Source: CAVVFX01 sp963777595 (GTDB lineage Bacteria > Acidobacteriota > Terriglobia > Bryobacterales > Bryobacteraceae). From it: a DNA stretch of 64,000 nt. The position numbers and the translations under genes are program-made. Location: contig CAVZRE010000007.1 in the NCBI GenBank assembly GCA_963777595.1, positions 1 through 64,000 on the forward strand, written 5' to 3'. The notes beneath the pieces are model-generated. The model was not told where the DNA came from, did no database searches, and saw only the letters and a list, made by a program, of their open reading frames with translations. Shown piece after piece: positions 48,257-57,282 of this stretch; the stretch's first letter is position 1, and every line of letters starts with the position of its first letter.

Positions 48257-48378
48257 GCTTGGTTAATCCCTTCTGATTTAACTACACCCGTTGGAAAGCT
48301 ACACGACCCGGGAAATAGACAGTGTCAGAAATTCTATATGAGAAATGCGCTTAACGCAAGGGCCCGGTCTGCGGACTT

Positions 48379-50086
48379 TCACTTTTCACGAATTGTGAGA
48401 TATTGATTGGCCGGCACTCTGGTAAGTTGCTGTTTTATTCCGCTCGGCCATTCGATATCGATCGCATCGATGATCTTGTCTTGTCCGAGCCCGAAGGTCA
48501 GTCCCAATTCGCTCTGCGAACAGTAACTCGACCCGCTGTGCACCATCTGCATCTGGCGGCCGCTCGCGGAGTTCACATGAACCAGAGCGCCAATCGCGCT
48601 GCGATTACTCTTGGTTCCTACCAGCGTGAGATGAACCCAACGATTCCGGTTTCCTCCGTCGTTGCGGAACAAATACGCCGGCCCGTTGTTGGTGCTGACG
48701 ACGATGTCCAGATCGCCATCATGATCAAAGTCTGCATAGGCCGCGCCGCGCGCCACCATCGGCCGTTGGAATTCCGCGGACTGCTGCCTGCTAACGTCCT
48801 CGAACTTCCCGCCAACATTGTGGAAAAGCAACGGCGCTTCTCGATACTGCACTTTGGGCTGCACCCGCCCGATCTCTTCGTCGATATGACCATTGGCCGC
48901 AAAAATATCAGGGTACCCATCGAGGTCGTAATCGAAAAAGAACAGACCAAACGTGAGGCTGAGCAGGCTGGCGCGACCGAGTGCGGACCGCGGAGCCTCG
49001 TCGACAAAAAGAGAATTGCCCTCGTTGTGATAGAGGCCCAGCATCTGATTAGAAAAATTGCCGACGAGTAGATGCTGCCGGCCGCACCGATCGTAATCCC
49101 GCGCATCCACGCCCATCGCGCCGCGCGCCACGCCGTCCTCGCCGAATGCGACACCCGCTGCCACGGCAATTTCAGAGAATGTGCCGTTGTGGTTGTTGCG
49201 GAAGAGTTTATTCGGTTGCGTGTCGTTGGAGACGAACAGGTCGGGCCAACCGTCACCATCGACATCGAACACCGCGACTCCAAGCGATTTGCTGGTGGTA
49301 TCGCCGAGCCCGGCTTTCACGGTGACATCTTCGAACTTGCCCCCGCCGAGATTGTGAAAAAGCCGGGACGATTGACCCGAATAGGATTCGGGAGTGCAGT
49401 AGGATTTCGACGTTCCGTCAAGCGAACAGCGGATATCGCCTTCCTTTTTCCAACGCACGTAATTGGCGACGAAAAGGTCCACCTTGCCGTCGCGATCGTA
49501 ATCGATCCAGGCAGCACTGGTACCGAAGGCCGCATTACTGAATCCCCGATTCCACAGTCACGTCGCGAAACTTGCCTGCACCTTCGTTGTGAAAAAGACG
49601 ATCACCATCCAGAGCGGTGATGTAAATGTCATCACGCCCGTCGTTATCGTAGTCGGCGACCGCGACACCGAGTCCATACATCTCCACGTCCAACCCGGAC
49701 CCGCGAGTGATATCGGCAAACTTGCCATCATGCGTGTTGCGATAAAGAGCGGCAGTTGAGCGGCGCCCTCGCGGCGTCCAGTCCCGCGAGTTGATCAGCA
49801 GAATATCTTGCCACCCGTCTCCATCGGCGTCGAGGAATGCGACACCGGAGCCCATGGTCTCCGGCAGGTATTTCTTCCCAGTCTTTCCAGCATTGTGGAC
49901 GAACTTAATGCCGGCGGCCGCGGTGACGTCAGTAAAGCGGACTTGCGCGGAGACGAACAGGGGAACCAAAAGAACTGACAGATACGATAACCAAGTTCGT
50001 CTTCGCGGCGAAGCGTTGGACTGCGGGCGTCTGCACTTGTGAAAGACCCACAGACCAAAGTCCTCGCGACTACTGGGCGCTCTCAT
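48379..50086 (-). CDS. CRTAC1-family FG-GAP/ASPIC-UnbV protein (module A), one frameshift as read
   Basis: About 569 residues when joined. ATG 50086 overlaps the end of the cytochrome-TPR gene by 17 bases. A basic start and membrane segment (TWLSYLSVLLVPLFVSA) export it. FG-GAP blades include DADGDGWQDILLINS, DYDNDGRDDIYITALDG, DYDRDGKVDLFVANYV, DVDGDGWPDLFVSND and DYDLDGYPDIFAANG. The C-terminal ASPIC/UnbV domain is VHLTLVGTKSNRSAIGALVHV..AIDIEWPSGIKQQLTRVPANQYLTI. The break lies at a four-C run (49544-49547, GGGG on the coding strand). Removing one G joins ..VESGF to SNAAFGTSAAWIDYDRDG, and the total is exactly one base too long. Confidence 0.85.
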
Positions 50087-52668
50087 GATCGTGGATCGGC
50101 TGCCTTTCGTTGTTATCAGCGACACTCTGAAGTCTCGGACGGGCCGTAATCGCCTGCGACGCTTCATCGGCCTTAAAGCGCAGAAACAGTTTCTCCTCGC
50201 GGGCGGCGTGCGGCAGATCACCTGCCCCGCGGTAAGCCAGCATGAGAGTGTAGTGGGCCTGCAAATCCTCGGGATCCACCTCCAGCGTTTTTTGTAGCGC
50301 CGCGATGGAATCCGCATATCTTCGTTGCAAAAACCGGATGCGCCCCAATTGATTCCAGACCACGCGGTCACGCGGATACTGTTCGAGTACCCGCCGCAAA
50401 GAGGCAACCGCGCTATCGTAATCGCCGTCCGCCTTCTGCACCAACGCTTTGAAGTACTGGATGCGCGCCAAGCTGGAATCGAGCGAATCAGCTCTCTTCA
50501 AGAAGGGCTTGGCCTCGTCGGTTTCGCCCTCCTGCACCAACGCGCGAGCCACATTCAGCCACCCGTCCGCGTATGACGGCTCAGCCTCCGTCACGCGACG
50601 AAATGCATACTCCGCTCCCTTCAAATCGCCCTGCAGTAACATTCCAATCCCCCAATCATTCCAGCGCTCGCGATCTTTCTTTTCGACTACAGGCGTCCAG
50701 TCCGTTTTCCCGAGACCGAACTGCACCGATTTCGCGGCGATGGTGACGATCGGCAAGTCCGGAATCGTCTTGGTGGGTCCGGAAACATTGGGTGCGTGCT
50801 CATAGGCGAACTGGGTGTAATAGTGTGAGAACTTCCGGTATCTGAGTCTCGCCGTTACCGTAACAGGACCCTTCGCATCTTCGGGAATGGTCACCCGGTA
50901 ATGCGCGACGTCCGCCGCTCCAGGCGGGATTAGCCGCACGTAGAGCAGACTTCGCGATTCGAAGGCATTGCGCTTATCGATCATGTTCCCGTCGCCATCA
51001 AGTTGGTACGAGCGGTAGAAATGCGCGCCAGGATCTACGGGTCCATGGCCATTCTCGGCGACTTTACCGCTCCAGAAGATAGATCGCCCCGTGGCATCGC
51101 AAGCCTGCACCTCGAGCCAGACATCGAAAGCATCCACAGTGCCTCCGGGGAAGAAATGGCCGATCTTACGGGTGCGCACCACGGTGTCCAGGCGAACGGT
51201 CGAGCCGGGCGCAAAGCTGGCGTGAGCCGTATCGATGGGCGCGGCAATCTTTCCGACTTCCCGGAGCGCTACCGGAGCGCTCTGCTCCGCTTCTTCGCCG
51301 ACCGCAAACGTCGACATCAGTTGCGGCTCCGACGCGACGGCGGCTTCGCGCTACCGGCAAATCATCCACCGGGGCTGCCGCGAAAACATCCACGGTGATG
51401 AAGCCCGACTGCAAGAACTTCTCGGTCGCGCTCAGTTGAGCCTGATCGTGATTTGCGAATGGGACCGCCGTATTCGCCGCGGGAAAGCGATGCGAGTGGA
51501 CCTTGCCGCCGCGATTGCCGGGATCCTGCGAGTCGACCAGCGGCATGTGGCAGTCCGCGCAGGTTGCAGACTTCGGCGGGATAGTAGAACGACCGCGCGC
51601 CCTGTCCCGATACGCCGCTCGCCTGCCAGTTGTCGTAATCGTTGAAGCCGCGCAGCCAGCGATAGTTGTTCACCGGCGAATCCAGATGAACTTTGTGGCA
51701 CGCGGAGCAGAATGACGAGCGATTCCCCCTGCATGAAGGGCTTCAAAAAGATGCGCGCGATGCGGCTTCGGATTGAGATAAGTCAGAAAGTCGTCGACCT
51801 TGCGCAGGAATGGGTTATGGCTCGACGCAAGTTCGTGCAGCGGAGGATACTCCACCGTGAAACCGCCGTTTCCCATGGTGCTGTTGACGTGCACGATCGA
51901 GTGGCATGACATGCAGCCGAGCCCGTTCTGCGCTTCCGGCGTATCCACCTGTTCTTTGATCGGCCGGTCGAAGCGTCCATTGAAAAAAACCGCGTGGTCG
52001 TGACAGCCCGCGCACCACTTTGTGGGTTTCGTACCCGCGCGGTCCTGCATATACTCGATGCTCCTGCGATAAAACTGGTTATTAAAGGAGGCGAAATGAT
52101 GGGCCGAACTGTTCCACTGCTGATAGATGTCTTTGTGGCACTCGCCACAGAGCTTCGAATCCATGAAGAAGTTCGAGGGGATGATCCCCTTGACGTCGGT
52201 ATCCGCGGACGATGGCCAGAATGGCGACTTGGGACCTGCGCCTTCTTCTTCCATGGAGATTGGAACCACCCGCGGATTGACGATGGCATCATGCGGCGAT
52301 GTCCAGCGAAAGGCCTGAAGCAGCGCGGCAGCGGCAACGGCTATCTGAAGCATGCGCCAGCGCGGGAAGGTTCGCATCGCGGCGATCAGCGCGCCAACAC
52401 CCAAAAGAATGTGCAGCGATAGGATCCAGGAATGAGGCCGCGTGGCCCCGGCAAACGCGAGATACAGACCGGCGGCTCCGCATAGTCCGAAGATGGAGTA
52501 GCCTACCCTTCCAAAGTAAGGAAGCGCAGCCGCGAGAAGCACAACGCCGGCGGCGAGATGCAGCAGCACGTTCGACATGTAAAAAATCGACGGCGTAGCG
52601 TACGCGTAAATGTATCCGGTGCTGACGATGAAAACGAGTGTAAGAGCCGCAAGGAGTCTTTTCTTCAT
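50070..52668 (-). CDS. Membrane-anchored pentahaem cytochrome fused to TPR repeats (module A), frameshifted as read
   Basis: About 866 codons. The N-terminus has five membrane helices (LLAALTLVFIVSTGYIYAYA through LQIAVAAAALLQAFRW). A haem domain follows with CGECH, CAGCH and CMSCH in the first frame. CSACH (near 51705) and CADCH (near 51550) then appear in shifted frames, as do WLRGFNDYDNWQASG and HMPLVDSQDPGNRGGKVHSHRFPAANTAVPF. The C-terminal 415 residues contain a beta-sandwich (APGSTVRLDTVVRTRKIGHFFPGGTVDAFDVWLEVQA) and TPR repeats. Frame changes lie near 51700, 51560 and 51300. The layout suggests a quinone-side or periplasmic electron carrier with a protein-binding tail. ATG 52668 is four bases after the previous stop. 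Confidence 0.82.
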
Positions 52669-52671
52669 GGC

Positions 52672-55533
52672 TCATTCCGTTACCGGAGCTTCGACTGGCC
52701 GGAGCGGCCGGATCAACCGCAGCGCAGGACGCGTGTTGTACGTTTTGAGATAGTCCAGATGCTCGCGGTCCGTTGGATAGTGTTCTTTCGGAGGATATGG
52801 ATAAGACGACATTGCATGAAACGGCAGCGGCTCCACGGATTGCGAGAACGCGGTATTCGCGTCGCGATCCTTCGCCCAACCGTCCACTTTCAGCAGATAG
52901 TCGCGCGTCCAACCGGGCTTCACCGAAGGCATGGAACGGCTGTTCAGCCGCAACTGGATCTCATCGCCTGACCCCATGATTACGTAGCGATCATCCACCT
53001 GCGCCAGCAATTCGCGAACATCGCCGTACCGCGTGTACTTGCCGGGCGTCGGATTCCAATAGGAGAGCGGAGTGGAGATTGCATAAAAAAACTGCTCCGG
53101 CTGTTTCCGTTCTAGATCGATCCTGGATGCCGAGAATCCTCGGAACCGCAACTCCGCGGACAGCATGGGAATGGCGGTCTGACGCAACTCCGGCGCCGCG
53201 CTCGATTCGCTCAAGAAAATCTGGTCCCAGTATACGCAGAGATTGGTAACGATACGGACGTGCCGGTCGGCCGTCAGGAACTTGCCCGTGAGATCCACGG
53301 TGATGGTCTTCGGCTTGCCGTCCGGCATTCCCATATCCTGGATGACGGTTCGCCAAACGCCGTGCGGATCCTTCACCTGCAAATAGGGCGGAATGAGACC
53401 GGTCTTATTCTCCTGTGCAGCAGCCATGAAGGTAGAGCCGTCCGCCCAATCGACCCAGCCGTTCAGAATCAACACTGCGCGGTTGTCTTTCGCCGCAGCG
53501 CCGAAATCAAGCGTCAGGGAATGCGGTTCCGCGATGCCCGATTCCGTCCGCGCGAAATTATCTGGATACTGCCGGTCGATTTTCAACAGTTTCGGCAGCA
53601 CGTCATGCTGCGCGTCATCGCGAGCCTGCACGGGATAAACGCGATGGCTCGCCGAGAAGAAACGAAACTCGGGAAACGGCGGCCCTTTCCATTTCTCATT
53701 GACAAAGACTTCTTCATCCTTACGATGATCGAGCGCGTAGAGACGCAACTGATCGATATAGGAAACCTCGCTGAGCTCTTCGCTCATCCGGATCTCCCAG
53801 GCGTCATTCTTTTCGGCCAATGCGGTCGCGGGAATCTGCACGTACTCGTCATGATCCACCGGGAAATACGAGCCGTCGCCGGAGCTTGCGCCTAACGGCG
53901 CGATCCCGAGAACATCGGTGATAAACTGAAACTCCTCGCCATTCCACGTCCAGATCATGGGACAAGATCCGGAAAGCCGCTGCGCTTCCCTGTAAGAGTA
54001 TGCCTTATTGGCCGGCTGATGGACTTCATTCTGAATCAGACCATTTGGCCAGGTGATGCGCAAGGTATCGGCCTCTTTGTACCCGGCCAGATCGAAGACC
54101 AGCGGCTCGCCGTCATAACGTTTGCGCCGGTAAAGCCGGCCGGCCTTGACCTCAACATATGAACCCTGCGCCAGCTTCAGATTACGCACGCCTTCGAGAT
54201 GGACGCCGAGCCACAGTGCAGGCAGCACGGGAATTTTCTCAGTCACAGAACCATCTGCGCCAAATTCAGCGCGCGGTCCTTCCTGACGGTCGGGGCTGAT
54301 TTTGGCATTCCTGTCCACTCGATAGCTGCCGTTTAACTCATCGCGATAAACTACGGTCAAACCATTCACGTACTCGACGCGCAGGTCGAACGACTTACTG
54401 TCGGGATCCACTCTGATGGGATCGCCGCGAACCGCTCTCTGCGGAATGAAAGGGAAGTGCGCGGTCCAGTCCGCAAACCCAGCAGAACCCTGGTTACGCA
54501 TCAGTCGGGATCGCGCTCCAAAGATAAAAAGATCGAGATCATAATCATGATCGAAATCGAGCCAGGCCGCGCCGGTGAAGTCCCCGGCCAACAAAGTGGA
54601 GCAAGAGAATCTGGTCTTATCGTTATGGCAAAGCTGGACATCGTGATCCGTCACGGCGGCGAGATCCATGCGGCCGTCATTATCGTAATCGCCAGGGGTG
54701 ATCCAGCGGACGGGGCCGAGACGTTCGAGACCGGGTTTCTTCGCAATTACGCCTTTGCCCGACCATATGATGAGTTCGCCATCTACGACCACAGATCGCG
54801 CTGAAGCCGCGGCGACGCTGCCGGCAACCTTTCGCGTCGTGAACTGCATTGGAGCCGCCGGCGTGGGTGGTAGCGCGTCGACGGGATCGTAAACCTCAGA
54901 GTAGTCGCTCCATTCCATATTCTCGGGGATGGCCGCGCCTTCCTGCGCCTTCTTGAGCTGTTGGAACAGCCTCAGCTCTCGCGCGGCCTCCTCAGCCTTT
55001 CCTGTGGTGCGGTAGATGTTATAAAGCTGAAAATGCGGCGCGGCGAGGTTTGGATTCAGCCGGGCAGCCATCACAAATTGGACAACCGCGGACTCGGTCC
55101 TGCCGGCCTGCTTATCGAGCGAGCCGAGTTGGTAGTGCGAGACAGGGTCTTCCGGGGCCAGCTCCGTCATGCGCTCGAACTGAGGTATGGCACGTTCCGA
55201 GTCGCCATCCTTCTTGAACTCCAGCCCCAGATTGAACCACGTATGAGGCAATTCGGGATGCGCCTTCTGCACTTTCTCGAGTTGCGCGACACCCGCGGCT
55301 GTCATGCCGGCGCGCAGCAACGCCAATCCATAATTTAATTGTTCGCGCGCGGAATCGGGAGCGAGGTCCAGTGCTCGCTTAAACTCCTCCACAGCCTGAG
55401 TTTGCGTAGTCGGGTTCTCATAGAACGCCTTGCCCAAATTGCGGTGCTGCCACAACCGGTCTTCGAGGCTGCGCGGGGTGTCTGCCGCAGTCAGGAGCAG
55501 TAGCGAAACGATAATAGCAGTGAGTGCTCGCAT
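52672..55533 (-). CDS. TPR / FG-GAP / ASPIC-like large exported protein (module A)
   Basis: About 953 residues, frame intact. Signal peptide MRALTAIIVSLLLLTAADT; ATG 55533 was chosen because the 35 residues before it look non-coding. Residues about 25-240 are TPR repeats (QAVEEFKRALDLAPDSAREQLNYGLALLRAG, AIPQFERMTELAPEDPVSHYQLGSLDKQAG). Next is a short FG-GAP region (DYDNDGRMDLAAVTDHD, DFDHDYDLDLFIFGARS), an ASPIC-like segment (LGVHLEGVRNLKLAQGSYVEVKAG..DTLRITWPNGLIQNE), then about 430 residues beginning LSGSCPMIWTWNGEEFQFITDVLG that I cannot place in a family. It is the first gene of the long minus-strand unit and is followed after three bases by the cytochrome gene. An 18-bp palindrome adjoins the start. 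Confidence 0.82.
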   Translation of the reverse strand: MRALTAIIVSLLLLTAADTPRSLEDRLWQHRNLGKAFYENPTTQTQAVEEFKRALDLAPDSAREQLNYGLALLRAGMTAAGVAQLEKVQKAHPELPHTWFNLGLEFKKDGDSERAIPQFERMTELAPEDPVSHYQLGSLDKQAGRTESAVVQFVMAARLNPNLAAPHFQLYNIYRTTGKAEEAARELRLFQQLKKAQEGAAIPENMEWSDYSEVYDPVDALPPTPAAPMQFTTRKVAGSVAAASARSVVVDGELIIWSGKGVIAKKPGLERLGPVRWITPGDYDNDGRMDLAAVTDHDVQLCHNDKTRFSCSTLLAGDFTGAAWLDFDHDYDLDLFIFGARSRLMRNQGSAGFADWTAHFPFIPQRAVRGDPIRVDPDSKSFDLRVEYVNGLTVVYRDELNGSYRVDRNAKISPDRQEGPRAEFGADGSVTEKIPVLPALWLGVHLEGVRNLKLAQGSYVEVKAGRLYRRKRYDGEPLVFDLAGYKEADTLRITWPNGLIQNEVHQPANKAYSYREAQRLSGSCPMIWTWNGEEFQFITDVLGIAPLGASSGDGSYFPVDHDEYVQIPATALAEKNDAWEIRMSEELSEVSYIDQLRLYALDHRKDEEVFVNEKWKGPPFPEFRFFSASHRVYPVQARDDAQHDVLPKLLKIDRQYPDNFARTESGIAEPHSLTLDFGAAAKDNRAVLILNGWVDWADGSTFMAAAQENKTGLIPPYLQVKDPHGVWRTVIQDMGMPDGKPKTITVDLTGKFLTADRHVRIVTNLCVYWDQIFLSESSAAPELRQTAIPMLSAELRFRGFSASRIDLERKQPEQFFYAISTPLSYWNPTPGKYTRYGDVRELLAQVDDRYVIMGSGDEIQLRLNSRSMPSVKPGWTRDYLLKVDGWAKDRDANTAFSQSVEPLPFHAMSSYPYPPKEHYPTDREHLDYLKTYNTRPALRLIRPLRPVEAPVTE

Positions 55534-55535
55534 GG

Positions 55536-55553
55536 AACTCGTTCTAACGAGTT
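55536..55553. promoter_or_regulatory. 18-bp palindrome at the start of the long operon
   Basis: AACTCGTT-CT-AACGAGTT is a perfect 8-bp inverted repeat with two central bases, ending two bases upstream of the ATG at 55533. It occupies the ribosome-binding position, where no Shine-Dalgarno is otherwise visible. It could be an operator or a start-blocking hairpin. Confidence 0.5.
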
Positions 55554-55601
55554 TAGCGAAACCCCCGCGTGACAGTATCCCCCCAGTAGAGAGGTAACGC
55601 G

Positions 55602-55862
55602 TCAAACTTCCAGGATCAAGTCGTCGACATAGCACCATGCCCAGTCTTCACCGGGCTCAAGGGAACGAATAATGGGATGCTTGGTCGCGTGGAAATGTTT
55701 AGTCGCGTGCTTGTTCTTGGACGAATCGCAACAGCCCACATGGCCGCACGAAAGACACAACCTGAGATGCACCCAAGAATCGCCCATTTTGAGACATTCT
55801 TCGCAACCACGGGTGTGCGGCTTCACGTCGTGAATCTGATCCAGATGATGGCAGGTCTTCAT
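55602..55862 (-). CDS. UBP-type zinc finger protein
   Basis: 86 residues, almost entirely one zf-UBP domain. C..H pattern: TCHHLDQIHDVKPHTRGCEECLKMGDSWVHLRLCLSCGHVGCCDSSKNKHATKHF, then HPIIRSLEPGEDWAWCYVDD. In eukaryotes this domain binds the ubiquitin C-terminus. The bacterial role is unknown, and no ubiquitin-like protein is seen nearby. Its ATG overlaps the stop of the histidine kinase gene by four bases, so it belongs to the same operon as the kinase and the receiver-reductase fusion. Confidence 0.88.
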   Translation of the reverse strand: MKTCHHLDQIHDVKPHTRGCEECLKMGDSWVHLRLCLSCGHVGCCDSSKNKHATKHFHATKHPIIRSLEPGEDWAWCYVDDLILEV

Positions 55863-57280
55863 TGTTTCGCTCCTTTGGGGATGGGGAGACGCACCTGAAA
55901 ATGCGTCTCGCCGGGATTTGAATTCACGCGGATATCGCCCTTGTGCTGGTGGACAATGCGGTAGACCGTGTCGAGTCCGAGACCGGTTCCTTCACCCACC
56001 GGCTTAGTGGTAAAGAACGGATCGAAGATACGGTCCCGGACTTCCGGAGGTATGCCGGGGCCGTTGTCGATGATGTCGACGAGCGCGAAAGCGCCATCAC
56101 GGGCGGTGTGAATGGTAATTTCACCCTTCCCCGATTTGGCTTTTTCTTCGAGCGCGTCGATCGCATTGTCGATCAGGTTGGTCCAGACCTGGTTCAGTTC
56201 GCTGCCCTTGGCGCAAATGAGAGGGAGGGATTTGTCATAGTCGCGCCGCACGTTGATCCCGTTCTTCAGATCGTGGTGCAGCATGGTGAGCGTGCTTTCA
56301 AGGCCCTCGTGCAGGTCGATCTCTTTTTCGCCCACCTGGTCCATGTAGGTGTATTCTTTGATCGCCTTCACCAGCTCAGAGATGCGGGCGGAGCCGCTCT
56401 CGATCTGCCGCAAGATCTTCTCAACCTCGATTGTCGCTGACATGCGCCGCAGAGCAAACTCAAGCAACTTGCCGGGGAATTGAGCAGACAGCTTGGCAAG
56501 GCAGCCGTCGTCCGCTTCCGCTTCGACGAGAGCCGGCGCCAGTTGCCAGGGTTTTGAGACGCCGCGTTTCTCCAGCCAGGCTGTGATGTGGTCCTCGCGG
56601 TCGCTGCGATCAAGCGCGTCCATCACGGGCGAACCGGTCATGTCCTGCGCTACTTCCTTCTCGATCTCGGCGAGGTGCTCCAGCACTTCGTCCGAGAGTT
56701 CCTCGCGGCACAGTCCGAAGTTGGCGTCGCGCAGGCTGTCGAGAGCTTCCCGGAGTCCGGCGGTCGAGCGGCGCACCGCGGAGGCCGGATTGTTCAGCTC
56801 ATGGGCGAGACCCGCGGAGAGCTTCCCGAGGGCAGCCAGTTTCTCACGCTGCTGGTCGGCCCGCGTAGCTTCGCGCACGCGGTCGGTAAGCAGGCCCACA
56901 AGGCGAGGCTGAATGTCGGGGATGCGGCGAAACATTTCGTCGAAGTGGTCCTTATGCAGGGCCGCGATCCGAGTGGGCGCGCTGGCATGAATGCGGGACG
57001 GGAACTGGGTCATACGCGAGAAAGGCAGCATTCCGGTGACGGTGCCGGCTCCGGCGATATAGACGCCCTGGCCAGTCGGCCGCTTTCCTTGTAACTCACC
57101 GGAAAGCACCACAATCAAGCGGTCGGCGGGGGCTCCCGCTTCAACGGCCAGATCGCCGGTCTCAAAGTGTATGTCCTCAGCGGTGGACGCGAACCATTGG
57201 AGCTGATCCTCCCGCAGATCTCCGAAGACAGGGACATTCCGAAGAGCCTCGATGAGAGGGGTATCCGTGACAGTTGCCAT
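55859..57280 (-). CDS. cNMP-binding-domain histidine kinase
   Basis: 473 residues, soluble. Residues about 10-130 are a cyclic-nucleotide-binding-like domain (VPVFGDLREDQLQWFASTAEDIHFETGDLAVEAGAPADRLIVVLSGEL). The kinase core has the phospho-acceptor His in LGKLSAGLAHELNNPASAVRRS, the N box NQVWTNLIDNAIDALEEKA, the G1 box DNGPGIPPEVRDRIFDPFFTTKP and the G2 box GEGTGLGLDTVYRI. It lies two bases downstream of the receiver-reductase fusion, which is its likely partner, and is coupled to the UBP zinc finger gene. The regulatory ligand is unknown. Confidence 0.9.
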   Translation of the reverse strand: MATVTDTPLIEALRNVPVFGDLREDQLQWFASTAEDIHFETGDLAVEAGAPADRLIVVLSGELQGKRPTGQGVYIAGAGTVTGMLPFSRMTQFPSRIHASAPTRIAALHKDHFDEMFRRIPDIQPRLVGLLTDRVREATRADQQREKLAALGKLSAGLAHELNNPASAVRRSTAGLREALDSLRDANFGLCREELSDEVLEHLAEIEKEVAQDMTGSPVMDALDRSDREDHITAWLEKRGVSKPWQLAPALVEAEADDGCLAKLSAQFPGKLLEFALRRMSATIEVEKILRQIESGSARISELVKAIKEYTYMDQVGEKEIDLHEGLESTLTMLHHDLKNGINVRRDYDKSLPLICAKGSELNQVWTNLIDNAIDALEEKAKSGKGEITIHTARDGAFALVDIIDNGPGIPPEVRDRIFDPFFTTKPVGEGTGLGLDTVYRIVHQHKGDIRVNSNPGETHFQVRLPIPKGAKQ

Positions 57281-57282
57281 AT

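Noticed and set aside
55602..55862. Evidence for a bacterial ubiquitin system
   Set aside because: Only the zinc finger is present. No E1, E2, JAB or ubiquitin-like genes occur in the window.
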